Part shown: piece after piece, positions 1 to 9,132 of the stretch
How positions within the stretch are numbered: the first letter of the stretch is position 1
How the letters are laid out: each line of letters starts with the position of its first letter
NCBI GenBank assembly: GCA_009746045.1
Contig: RPFO01000468.1
Span: 62,001-126,000, forward strand
Length of the DNA: 64,000 nucleotides
DNA from: Mesostigma viride
Taxonomy: Eukaryota > Streptophyta > Mesostigmatophyceae > Mesostigmatales > Mesostigmataceae
Direction: 5' to 3'
The notes under the pieces: model-generated
What the model was told of the DNA's origin: nothing
Seen by the model: only the letters and a program-made list of their open reading frames with translations
Databases searched by the model: none
Position numbers and translations under genes: made by a program

Positions 1-656
1 ACAGAACGAGGAGGAGGATAAGAAGGAGTCTTTTCTTCAAATACTTTTGAGGAATCTATCACAGCCATGTATCTTACTATTTCATTTTCAGTAAATCCCA
101 CTCCTATTGTATCCACTGTGTTTACATCTATATCCACACTATTATTAGTGATAGGTATCTCCTGTACTTCTAACTGAAGGAACATACATAATAGGTATCC
201 ATATTCCTTTAGTTCAGATCGCAATTCGTCATTGGACATTAATACTTCAGGTATAGGTCTCACAGGAGGATCAACAGGTGTAGGAGGAGTAATATCTACC
301 AAGGATAAATTTTCTAATCTATAATGACGTTCCGGTACCCAGTAAGAGCTATCTGGAAACCAAATGACCATAGTATCATAATTAATAGTAATCTTATTAT
401 CCTGGTGCCAATCTAATCCTAGTAATACATCAGCTGTAGTGATAGGGCCTATAGTGGCCGTCAGGTTGACCGTACGTCCTTGTATGACCAGGGGAAGGGA
501 CACCGTACCCGGGGAATGACTGGTGCGACCGTCAGCATAATGGACAGTGACAGTTTTTGTGTGAGGGGTAGGGACTAGTCCTAAACGCCTAACTAGGGCC
601 TCGCTCACAAAGGAGCTAGCCGCACCGCTATCCACTAACACAGAGACATTCAAAGT
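1..656 (-). CDS. Retropepsin (aspartic protease) region of Ty3/gypsy-type retrotransposon, partial
   Basis: The minus frame is open from 656 to the window edge. About five codons in it reads VLVDSGAASSF, the retroviral-type aspartic protease active site (D-S/T-G-A), and about 80 residues later VLLGLDW, the second conserved protease motif (LG.DW). Such a protease cleaves the Gag-Pol polyprotein of LTR retroelements. A TGA at 657-659 lies directly upstream, so it is out of frame with the gag ORF ending at 828. Either a frameshift separates gag and pol or the copy is damaged. The reading frame continues beyond position 1, where reverse transcriptase and integrase would be expected. Confidence 0.85.
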
Positions 657-827
657 TCATCAGCATGCAAGAAGGGGTCTACAACAGTATGAGGGACGGT
701 TAAGCCACCATTCAAGAACATAAGAGGACGCACACGTAGTGGTAGGGATGATTCAGCTCCTACAGAGGTTATAAAAACAGGCAAGCAAAAATTATTATCT
801 GGGGTACTATCTAAGGACCTGTCCAGG

Positions 828-2575
828 TTACCCCCGGCTGACAGGCCTACTGTTCCCCCTCCCCCCCAAATCCATAGGAACTAACCCCGAAGAAGACCCT
901 GGCGAAAAAGCCACTGCTGGAGGGTCACGAGGGATCGAAGAGGGTGCGGGAGCCTGATTATCATAGGGGAACCCTGGGGGTCCTGTCTGCACAGCATTCA
1001 GCCTACTAGGGGTAGCTGAGGGAATGCGTCCTGAAGTGGGACGAATAGGAGCACGCTGAGGGGTACGAGGAGGGCGAGCGTCGGGATGAGGGGGAGCACC
1101 CGAAAGGAACTTGGGGCACTCACGTTTAAGATGACCTACTTCCTTACAATGATAGCATGTGATATGAGAGACATCCAGAGCTGAAAGGTCAGTAACACAA
1201 ATATCTAATTCTTCTACATAGGAGTTCTCCTCCTCAGGGGTAAGACTAATATTATTAATACGGGAACGGGTAGGAAGAGAAGGCGTGGTGAAGAAATCTG
1301 CTACTCGTAAGAGATGCTGGCGCACATGCTTGAGGGGCAGGTCAGTAAAACGGTAGGCAGAGAACTGGCGCTTTACTTCACGCAATAAGGGTCTACTGAG
1401 GCCCTGTAGGAAGCGAGCACGTACTTCTGCGCCCGACAAATCCCTAATTCGTACCATCTGGGCATCAAACTCTTTCATATACTCCTTAAATGATTTAGTA
1501 CCCTGCTGCAAGGTACCAAAGGCTAATCTATCCTGCCAATCTGCATCAGGAGGGACTAAATGGTTCTCTAAACGCTTAAACAATTCTGCTACAGAGTTAG
1601 GGTAGGCATGAGAGGCCAAAGACTCACACTGGATGAGGTTAGCAAGCTCAGGAGTAATGCAGGTAGTAAGATAGTGAGGGACTAGTACAGCATCAGAGAG
1701 ACGCCATCTATTATGATTCTGCCACGACTCTGTGTTCTGGGTAAGCAACATAATAAAAGTGAAAAACTGTTGAGGGGTAGACTTGACATCCAGCTTGGGA
1801 AGGTTAGCAAAGAGGGGAAGAGCAGGGGCTTAGGGGGATTAGAAGAGTCAGTTTTTCCCATAGGGCCACTATCTTCCACTGCTACATAAGCGGGATAGAA
1901 GGAAGGAAGAGGAAAGGTTTTGGGTAGGGGTCTAGAAGGGGCCACCGTTTCAGGCTGGTGCCCATAGGAGAAGGGAACAGTATATTGCTCACGAAGAGAG
2001 GAGTAGGCAAAATGATCATAATTTCTATCATCTAGAGGCATGGTGCTGAAATCACTATTAACTTCTAAATCAGCCACACGGGTAGGGACCTGGGCAGCCT
2101 CATAGGCCGTATCAGGGTAGGACCAGGAAGCAGGGGGGTAAAAGGGAACTGCACTAGGGCGCCCAGAAGGGCCGACAGGGGCAGAGGTACGACCCGTGTT
2201 AAAGGCAGGCATGGAAGGCACAGGGTGGGAAGGAGGCCTAGAAGCATTGTTAGTTAGTGAGGACCTGCTGGAGGGTTGAGCCAAGGTTGCAGGAGGAGCA
2301 GGGGCCTGGTTCACAGCAAAAGAGGGTTCATCACTAAATCTGACACGTTGTTCAAAGGTAGGTGGGGTAATTGAGGGACGACGGCGACCACCAGTAACAG
2401 GAGAAGGAGGTGAGGTACGCAGATTACCTTGAGGAGTGAGATGGTGCACCGTTTCCAAGGAGTCCCGTCGGTTACCACGAGTATTGTTATTGTTATTAGT
2501 ATTATTATTATTATTATTAGTAGTAGTAGTAGTATTGGTAGGTATAGGCGACATATCTCCACCCACTGGATCCAT
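828..2575 (-). pseudogene. Gag-like polyprotein of the gypsy-type element, frameshifted
   Basis: Two overlapping minus ORFs look like one Gag. The first starts at ATG 2575 and is Pro/Ser/Thr/Asn-rich, with a poly-Asn stretch near residue 25, until about position 1835. The second frame carries the conserved body from about 1830 to 828. That part contains a retrotransposon Gag capsid-like helical region (DADWQDRLAF, SFKEYMKEFD, RARFLQGLS) and a CCHC zinc knuckle, CYHCKEVGHLKREC (C-X2-C-X4-H-X4-C), near 1150, which would bind genomic RNA. The switch between frames is near 1815-1835, with a TAA in the second frame just upstream. A disabling indel is more likely than programmed frameshifting, but both are possible. 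Confidence 0.8.
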
Positions 2576-2666
2576 CTTTAATTAAGTATAAGAATAGGAA
2601 TCTAAATGAAAGCAACAAGGGAAAAAGGAAAAACCTTGAAGGTCTGCAGCAGGAACAAAATTAAAA

Positions 2667-4762
2667 TCAATCCTTTTTAACAACAGTAATGGATAGGGAG
2701 CCAAACTCCAAAGTGAGAGGAGTATCTGAGGTAGATGAAGAGGCAGCCCGTTTAGGGGGAGACGAAGGAGGAGTAGCAAAAACTAGAGCTTCTACGGAAG
2801 GACGACCATGAGGAATAGGGCGTACGTGCAGGCCTAGATCTGATACGCTATGGTCTATAAGGAACTGCTGAGCTTCTTTGAAGGTAATAAATTTCTTATA
2901 CCTAATTACGTTGTATACCCGGTTCTGGACTATCTTCCTAGCGTCGGACCAAGAAAGGAAAATGGAGGGCCATTGAGGCGTAATCACTACGTAATATTTA
3001 GCCCCTAAATGGGCAGAAATGCTGCCGATAAATCGGCAGTAACTCACCTATTTTGTAAACCAGCCCCTGTACAACCTAGCAATATCCAATGGCTGTCCTT
3101 GGGGGGCAAGCATATCCATGAGTTGCCCTAAGCCATGATATATCACAACCTCACATATATTCATCGTAGGCCATGTATAACTGCCGTCAAAGTCAGGGGG
3201 GTCAAGACGAGCGTTTTCATTTTTGGTAGAATGTGCATTTTGAATTATGTTGTAAGAGCTAGGCACCTACCACTTCAGGGATGATAAACAATTAGTTGCT
3301 GAACAGTTTGAGCCATTGGGGTCATCATTTGGGTGGGTATACCAGCAGTTACACCCAGTACAGCCCATAGGGGTACCGTTGGTAAAAAGCAACCAAGGGG
3401 GTAGGAGTGGGCATACTACCTACTAATACCTACTAATATGGCCCCCAACCATGCCAAACAATACATTTCCCTTCCACAATGATGGGGAAACATAACTGCA
3501 TCATCACACTGCCCTTACATGGCACCTATGTGCAGGTGCCACCTTGTCCATGCACGTAGGTAACGTGGTACGGATACCCTACGCAAGGCATGCATTCTAG
3601 GAGGCAGCCACCAACAAACTAGTGATTTTAAGCCTATTTCAGCCTGCCCTAGCAAGGATAAACTAGGCCTAAGCTGCTATAGCTTTCCAGGTGATGGCCA
3701 GCACACCTGGTGGCACATGCTGACAATGGGAAGCTTCTACTCACCGGTTACATGCTTGATGATGCCACAGAGACCAGCCAACTGCCTCACACTCATGCAA
3801 TATGTGTGTGGGAAATGTATAACAAACATATATGGAGGTATTCAAACCCATACAGCCTCTAAAACTTATCACCATCACCCTGTGGCAGGTCAACTGACTG
3901 AGGGAAGCATCTAAGAAGGGTGTTTTAGAAAGGGGCCAGGCCAGGGTCAAGAAAGAGCATGAATAATGCAAAAAGAATGTGCTACACAAGCTAGAACGTA
4001 TATATAAACGTCAAACATCGATAGGAAAACGATGCTTAAGCTTTACCAGGCATGGATGGCGTTACCTTGGCCCAGGCGGTGGCCGCAAAATGGCGCATTT
4101 CGGCACACCAAAGTTGTGCAGCATGGTCGCTGGATTCGGCGATTTCTGGCCACCCTTGCACGTTTACGACTAATATGTATCATAAAAAGTACAAAGAAAC
4201 CGATATATCCTTTTAAATACGCCGGAAAGGTATTGCTGTCAACGTTTCTATCGTCCGGCCTGATCGCAGTTTTTTCCAGCAAGAACGCTGCCGACACCTA
4301 TCAAATGGCATTCCCGCGAACCAAAAATTGGCCTGTATGATCTTTAGGACGTATAAAATCAATATCCTAAGTTTGGCCAGAAAATTCGAACGCAAACGTA
4401 AATGCCATGCGTGGGCGCAAGCCGCCATGGCCAGGTCGTCGTTTTCCGGAATGCACGTTGTACGTGAAAAAGTACCCTGACCCCTTGTACTTTGACGGTC
4501 TGGAACACCTGTTAAACTTGGTCAAAATATAGCAAACCCTAGTATCATGTTCTGGAGAAACTTATAAACTTTCATTCTTCTCAGCTAAACGTTTCCTAAT
4601 TCCCAATAGTATTCTCGCAAACTGGTCCCCCGAGTAGGTGCCGACAAATCGGCTGTAAGTCACTTTTTGGCGGAAAATCGGCAGCAAGACCATTTAGGGG
4701 TTAGCTAGACTATTATCGCTAGAAGAATGGGAAGGAGCAGTAAAAGATCGCCGCTGGCTCAT
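2667..4762 (-). pseudogene. RNase H1 hybrid-binding/viroplasmin-like ORF upstream of gag, split by a transposon
   Basis: The intact ORF would begin at ATG 4762, run to 4701, and resume at 2997 down to a stop at 2667. Leaving out the transposon at 3002-4700 and one copy of its TTAG duplication gives 393 nt, exactly 131 codons, so the frame closes. The protein has KYYVVITPQWPSIFLSW, then a K-F-T-F-K-E-A-Q-Q-F-L stretch. This is the pattern of the small domain found at the N-terminus of eukaryotic RNase H1 and in caulimovirus viroplasmin, which binds RNA/DNA hybrids or nucleic acid. The C-terminal half is Pro/Ser-rich. It sits just upstream of gag in the same orientation, so it is probably an accessory ORF of this retrotransposon. 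Confidence 0.72.
3002..4700. mobile_element. Non-autonomous piggyBac-like DNA transposon, TTAG duplication
   Basis: The element starts CCCCTAAATGG (3002) and ends CCATTTAGGGG (4700), and is flanked on both sides by TTAG (2998-3001 and 4701-4704). Just inside each end is a TGCTGCCGAT segment. The left end also has a perfect 8-bp hairpin, CTGCCGAT-AA-ATCGGCAG (3022-3039). The ends resemble those of the piggyBac copy at 20,693-23,547 (CCCCT.AACCGTC), which suggests mobilisation in trans by a related transposase. No transposase ORF is recognisable; open frames of 60-100 codons between 3,700 and 4,430 resemble nothing I know. The insertion splits the RNase H1-like ORF. Confidence 0.85.
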
Positions 4763-4965
4763 GGTAACGCACCTTGTTGGTCTTGTGTAGTCACGATAGG
4801 AGTGGAAGGGGTAGGAGTCGACTTAGCTGGGTTATCTGGATCACCGAAATGACGAGGGCGGCAATGGTCCAGCGCTCGTAGTCCTAAAGTCAGCGACCCA
4901 GTGAATTTCTGCGGGTGCGGCCGTCTAATGAACAGCAGCACGAAGGAAAAGGTGGAACCTACCAA
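4759..4965 (-). other. Unassigned short ORF in the gypsy element leader
   Basis: A 68-codon minus frame lies between the Arg/Gly-rich ORF and the RNase H1-like ORF and overlaps the start of the latter by a few bases. It ends in a Pro/Thr-rich segment (STPTPSTP). No family is recognised, and the stretch 4,966-5,130 shows nothing further. It may be remnant coding sequence of the retroelement or chance. Confidence 0.2.
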
Positions 4966-5130
4966 GACGCTAATCGTCTCACTAACACCGAACCGAAACC
5001 ATCACCTATCTACGACAGTAAGCAACATTTCTCAGGAAAACAAAACGAGGGAAAAGAGCTATCTATAAAAGGATTTTCCGCTTCGAGCAGGTCTATCTTC
5101 TAGGCAGGGCGTGTCCCGAATCGGGCAGCA

Positions 5131-5427
5131 CTACCCCCCCAGCTCGCAGGCGACCCGCCCATTACCTGTCAAGTAGGTGTCGTCTTCATTTTCCCGGACG
5201 CGGAAGGGTTGATTCAATGACGTATGTTGCAGGGGATCGTCGTCTCGCTCTCTATCTAAAATTCCTCCGAGTCCATTGTTACGCCGCAAGCCTCTACCGC
5301 CACCTCTACCTCTACCTGGCCTAATGCTACCTAAACTAGTAAGGCCGCCTCTAGTTAAACCCCTAGCGAAAGACGAACGAGACGATCCAGATCTCAGTGC
5401 ACTTACGTATGTACTACTGTAATACGC
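5131..5427 (-). CDS. Arg/Gly-rich small ORF at the 5' end of the gypsy element
   Basis: Starting at ATG 5427, this minus ORF encodes about 98 residues. The middle is an RGG-like block ([11 protein letters not shown]), followed by an acidic segment (DRERDDDP). RGG tracts often bind RNA, so this could be a nucleic-acid-binding accessory protein or the head of a longer protein broken by later damage; that role is inferred from composition only. It lies about 50 bp inside the predicted 5' LTR and primer-binding site. Confidence 0.35.
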   Translation of the reverse strand, partial: AYYSSTYVSALRSGSSRSSFARGLTRGGLTSLGSIRPGRGRGGGRGLRRNNGLGGILDRERDDDPLQHTSLNQPFRVRENEDDTYLTGNGRVACELGG

Positions 5428-5477
5428 CATAAGCCATTTACACAAATCCGTTTATTCCAGGAATAGAGGAAGGAAAC

Positions 5478-5840
5478 ACAACTACACTGCCATGACCCAA
5501 GCTAATATGTGTTAATTCATTTAACACACGCCGAGTGACCACACAAGGAGTGGAACGTGCATAAATGGTCACCAACGGTCCAACAGGCTCGGGCCGACCT
5601 GGCCCTCACCTTCAGAAACACAGGCAGGTGCACAGATGCACGCCGGTCCACTACATTCTACCAAAGGATAAGGACCACTAATAAAGTACGCGGCGCGGCG
5701 CCCAAAAGCACCCAATGTACCACGGTACTGTTACGAGGACAATCGTGTCCCAGTTAGAACTACACGTAAACCTAGGAACAACCAAGGCCAAGGACCTAAT
5801 TTACGTCCGTAACTACAACGAATTGTTACGCGACGTAACA
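5478..5840 (-). mobile_element. 5' LTR (5493-5840) and primer-binding site of the gypsy-type element
   Basis: On the minus strand the LTR begins TGTTACGTCGCG (5840) and ends GGGTCA (5493), so it has TG...CA ends and is 348 bp long. It is followed at once by TGGCAGTGTAGTTGTG (5492-5477), which begins with the TGG expected of a tRNA primer-binding site. A diverged second copy lies at 6327-6680 plus 9956-9986. Both contain the core TAAAGTACGC.GCGCGGCGC (plus orientation), perhaps the promoter, which is also seen near 35,020. Its position directly upstream of the ORFs ending in retropepsin supports the assignment. Confidence 0.68.
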
Positions 5841-5850
5841 GTGTCAGATT

Positions 5851-5900
5851 ACAACGCGATACATCGCGTTCTAACCCTACAACGCGATGTATCGCGTTGT
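5851..5900. repeat. Perfect 20-bp inverted repeat
   Basis: The arms ACAACGCGATACATCGCGTT (5851-5870) and AACGCGATGTATCGCGTTGT (5881-5900) are exact reverse complements around a 10-bp spacer. Each arm is itself nearly palindromic. A smaller hairpin, TGTTACG-CGA-CGTAACA (5824-5840), forms the LTR tip next to it. Confidence 0.9.
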
Positions 5901-5958
5901 AAAAAAACACGGGTCAAAGGTGAGGATGAGCACGGGTGCCGGGCCAGCCTTCCCCCGC

Positions 5959-6317
5959 GGATGGATGGTATAAGCTATCTAGGTCCTAGTTACAGGGGTG
6001 TGGGCACCGCGGCCCGAATCGCTATGAATGCCATACTTGGTCACACGCGGAGCCCCCACAGGCTTTGGGGTGGTCTCCTTCATCACTACTTGCCATCTAT
6101 CCTTGCGCGCCATCTGCCCCCATATTACAGACAAACCAGGAGGCTGCCCGGGGGTGAGCCCGTCACGTCTAGTGTAGCACATGTCCATGCCGAGTCTATC
6201 ACGAAAAGTCCACGGGTGGCGGCCCTGCCGCGCGCGGCCGGGGGCACGCCAGGTGAGGACATATCGCCCAGGCTGGGCAGGCTTGGTGCCAGCTAGTCTA
6301 TCTGATGTATCTACCTG
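5959..6317 (-). mobile_element. LINE family A, 3'-region fragment
   Basis: This segment is a close copy of 36,735-37,095, which carries the C-terminal part of a non-LTR reverse transcriptase protein on the minus strand. It lacks the (TTAA)n tail seen at 36,650 and at 39,945. It lies between the LTR at 5493-5840 and the second LTR copy. Confidence 0.75.
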
Positions 6318-7296
6318 AACCAGCCATGACCCAAGCTAATATGTTTTACGAATCCATAACACACGCCGAGTGCCAACACGAGGGGTAGAACGTGATAAAT
6401 GACCACCAACGGCCAGACATGCTCGGGCCGACATGACCCTCGCATGTGGGAACCACGCTGGTCCACTACATCTACACGAAGGATAAGGACCACTACTAAA
6501 GTACGCAGCGCGGCGCAACTGCACCGAACTACAGTACCACACAATGTCCACGTCACAGGCCCGGGTAACCACCGGCCAAAGGTACTAACTACACGAAAAC
6601 GTAGGAAAGCCCACGGTCATAACCACAGATCGTTACGGAATAACTGAGGCCACTGAAACGTAAGATCTACATTTACGGCGTCCTATAGTCAGCAAATCCT
6701 GAATGTCGGGTTTTCAGCAAATCCTGAATGTCGGTCCTGAATGTCGGGTTTTCTCAGCGTAGGTCATTAGAGTCTTTGTATCACGGTATGCCTCGTATTT
6801 CGGACGAGATTAGGCAGCGTAGGATAGCATTTGTAGGACATCTTGCTCGCACCAGCCAGGTCGACACCGCCCTTGGTCTGGCCGGTCCCCAGCGGCTCGG
6901 CCAACCAGGGCGGCATATTTTGACCTGGCCTGGCCCCAAGAACATTCCTAAAAAGGTAGGGAAACATGCCATGACCTATACCCAGATGTTGCTGGACGAC
7001 CTAGTGGTCCCAGCCCAGTTTGAGTACCGCATCCACTCTCTGAGAGAGTTACTCCCTGCATGGGCACGACATAACTAAATAAAGCTAGGCATCATCTGGA
7101 GCCACGATGCCACGAGCCACGAGCCACGAGGTAGCCATGGCTGACGGCGGAGCTCAGAACTTTCGCGTCTGAGCCCCAAATTCCGTCAGATCACTTGCAA
7201 CCGATGCATCTTTTCTAGGCGCATCTGCTACTATAAACGGTTACAGCTGTAACGCAGTATTGTGACCGGCCTGCAGCTATTACGCGAACTGCTATT

Positions 7297-8685
7297 ATGA
7301 CGAGCAAACGCACAACAACGCAACGCAGCCTGGCGAATGCGTTAGGCAATGAAAATACGTCTGCAGCTCCGGCTGCAGCTTCGCCCACCGGCCCAGATGG
7401 CAACGGTGACACTAGTCGTGCACTGGTGCTCGCCCAGCCTCCCGGGCTTGCCTCGCCATCTGCATCGCCTGAACCTAAGCGCAGTCGCTCTGCTGAGCCG
7501 CCCTGGGAAGAGACCTCCTTTGGTGTCAACAGCTCCGGCTTCTGGCAACGCAGCCCCGGTTGGTTCATGGAAGACGTGTTTTTCGGCAATCACGCCTCGC
7601 TTCTAGCCCTGTGCGTGTACCTCACGTCCCACAACCGCGGCCGCTGGCCTGGTAATGGCCAGCTTGTCGACCCCGCCGAGGCTCTCCCAATCATTCACCG
7701 CATGAGTCGCCCCAAGCTTCAACGCTTCGCCCTCTGCTCCCTTGTTGGACGCTCCGAATCCGCGATCTGGGCTTCCCCACCGCCCCCCCCCACCTTCCCC
7801 ACCGAAGCCACCATCCGCACCCTCCTCAAGGAAGCTTTCGAGCAGCACGTGACCCCTCTTGCCGCAGATGTGGCGGCAATTGGCGGCACGCTGGCTGCTG
7901 AGCTTCCCACCATCCCCACCGCCACCGCCACCCTCCTCGCCTCCCCCCCCCCCCCCCCCTCCGCCTCCACCGCCTCCATCACCGCCCAGCTCCGCGACAT
8001 CGACCAGCGCCTCAAGGATAATGCAATCGCTATCGAGGTCTTGCAGAACACAGCAGGCCTCACCGCCCAGGCAGTGAAGGACATTGCCGCCAAGCCAGCT
8101 CCGGCTGGCCTGGCTGGCGATGCTCCTCCCATCACCACCTGGGCGGACATGCTTAAGCAACATACCACCTCCACCACCTCCGCCGTCGCAGCCCAGCTCC
8201 AGCGGCAGACGCTTGACCTCCGCGAGGAGGCCGAGCTCGCCAAGCGCAGCCTCAACGCCATACTCAAGAACTTCGACATGGAAGAAGGTGAGAATTCCGA
8301 GAAGCTGGCACGCGCGTTTGAGAGCAAAATCCTTGCACGCATGGGCCTTCTTGGTGAGATCAAGCTGACCGCCCACCGCCTCCCCCGCGCGCGGGGGAAG
8401 GCAGGGGCGCCTCCGCTTCTTCTCATCTTTGACAGCCCAGCGGACAAGATTTCGTTTCTCAGACGCCGCAAGCGGCTCTCGGAGACTCACTTCACCGTGG
8501 ACGACGACTTGACCGTGGCACAGCAACAACGGCGACGGGAGCTATGGCCGACCTACCTCCAGCTCCGGCAGACCAAGGCGGGCCAGCCGGTGTACTGGAA
8601 GGGGGCGGCCATCTACGTCGGCCACAAGCCCTGGCAAGCGACCCCCTCGACCCCCGCGGCCCCAGCAGCTCCAGCCCCAGCCTAG
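7297..8685 (+). CDS. LINE ORF1-like RNA-binding protein
   Basis: This intact 462-residue ORF starts at ATG 7297. The N-terminus is low-complexity and basic. A proline-rich section (about 155-225) contains poly-Pro runs. A predicted coiled-coil or helical region (about 225-330, with LRDIDQRLKDNAIAIEVLQ and LREEAELAKRSLNAILKNF) follows. The C-terminal domain (about 345-440) has PPLLLIFDSPADKISFLRRR and a DDLTVAQQQRRRELWPTY segment, as in ORF1 proteins of plant/algal L1-type LINEs. In known LINEs ORF1p coats the element RNA as a chaperone. A second, broken copy lies at 26,640-28,620 (minus). The intact frame suggests recent activity. Long minus-strand frames over the same DNA are GC-skew shadows. 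Confidence 0.8.
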   Translation: MTSKRTTTQRSLANALGNENTSAAPAAASPTGPDGNGDTSRALVLAQPPGLASPSASPEPKRSRSAEPPWEETSFGVNSSGFWQRSPGWFMEDVFFGNHASLLALCVYLTSHNRGRWPGNGQLVDPAEALPIIHRMSRPKLQRFALCSLVGRSESAIWASPPPPPTFPTEATIRTLLKEAFEQHVTPLAADVAAIGGTLAAELPTIPTATATLLASPPPPPSASTASITAQLRDIDQRLKDNAIAIEVLQNTAGLTAQAVKDIAAKPAPAGLAGDAPPITTWADMLKQHTTSTTSAVAAQLQRQTLDLREEAELAKRSLNAILKNFDMEEGENSEKLARAFESKILARMGLLGEIKLTAHRLPRARGKAGAPPLLLIFDSPADKISFLRRRKRLSETHFTVDDDLTVAQQQRRRELWPTYLQLRQTKAGQPVYWKGAAIYVGHKPWQATPSTPAAPAAPAPA

Positions 8686-9110
8686 GGGAATACAGCAGCA
8701 GTAGTGTAGACTAGTTAGACCGTGGCCTTGTACATGCCCGCCTACTACAGGCACTATACCAGCTTAGCCCTAGCCTTTTTAGTCATGTACATGTGTGCCT
8801 ATGATGAGCCACCCTCCAGAGGATGACTAGCTTTATTTAATTATGCAGTGCCCACGCAGGGAGTCCCTCCCTGCTGAGAAGCCATGCCCTAGCTCTTGTA
8901 TAGCCATGATGATCGTCCCCCCACATGACATACTCCCCCTTAGCTGGGCATAGTGTGAAGATCATGAGGGGGCAGGTGCCCCTGGTGCACCTAGATCAAG
9001 GGTAGCTTACATTCCCACCCTTGCATGAAGTAGCCTAGAATGTATTAAAAGCCATATGCCCCTTCTCAGGGATATGTGCTACATTTACTCCCAACGGAGT
9101 GATGTTGATT

Positions 9111-9132
9111 AATAATAATAATAATAATAATA
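9111..9132 (+). repeat. (TAA)n 3' tail
   Basis: Simple TAA repeats close the ORF1-only element directly before the second copy of its target duplication, as expected for a non-LTR element tail. Confidence 0.85.

Larger units (their letters stand above)
7042..9132 (+). mobile_element. ORF1-only non-LTR retroelement, complete, nested in LINE B
   Basis: An 11-bp duplication, ATCCACTCTCT, is present at 7031-7041 and 9133-9143. Removing the element restores the interrupted ORF2 frame of the host LINE fragment. It has a 5' UTR with a repeated GAGCCACGA motif (7107-7130), one intact ORF (7297-8685), a 3' UTR and a (TAA)n tail (9111-9132). There is no reverse transcriptase. The 3' end (TATGTGCTACATTTACTCCC then AACGGAG) closely resembles the LINE B 3' end at 9356-9385, so LINE B enzymes probably move it. 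Confidence 0.85.

Noticed and set aside
3048-3266. 72-codon ORF reading into the RNase H1-like frame through a GTGAGT donor
   Set aside because: The apparent intron end CATTTAG is the terminal repeat of the inserted transposon; removing the transposon gives a better, complete ORF starting at 4762.
4685-4705. Plant-type telomere motif TTTAGGG
   Set aside because: Single copies at 3,005, 4,695 and 23,543 are the ends of piggyBac-like elements, not telomeric arrays.
7603-8529. 308-codon minus-strand ORF with Gly-rich stretches
   Set aside because: It is the antisense shadow of the intact ORF1; the plus frame has family features and the minus frame is low complexity.
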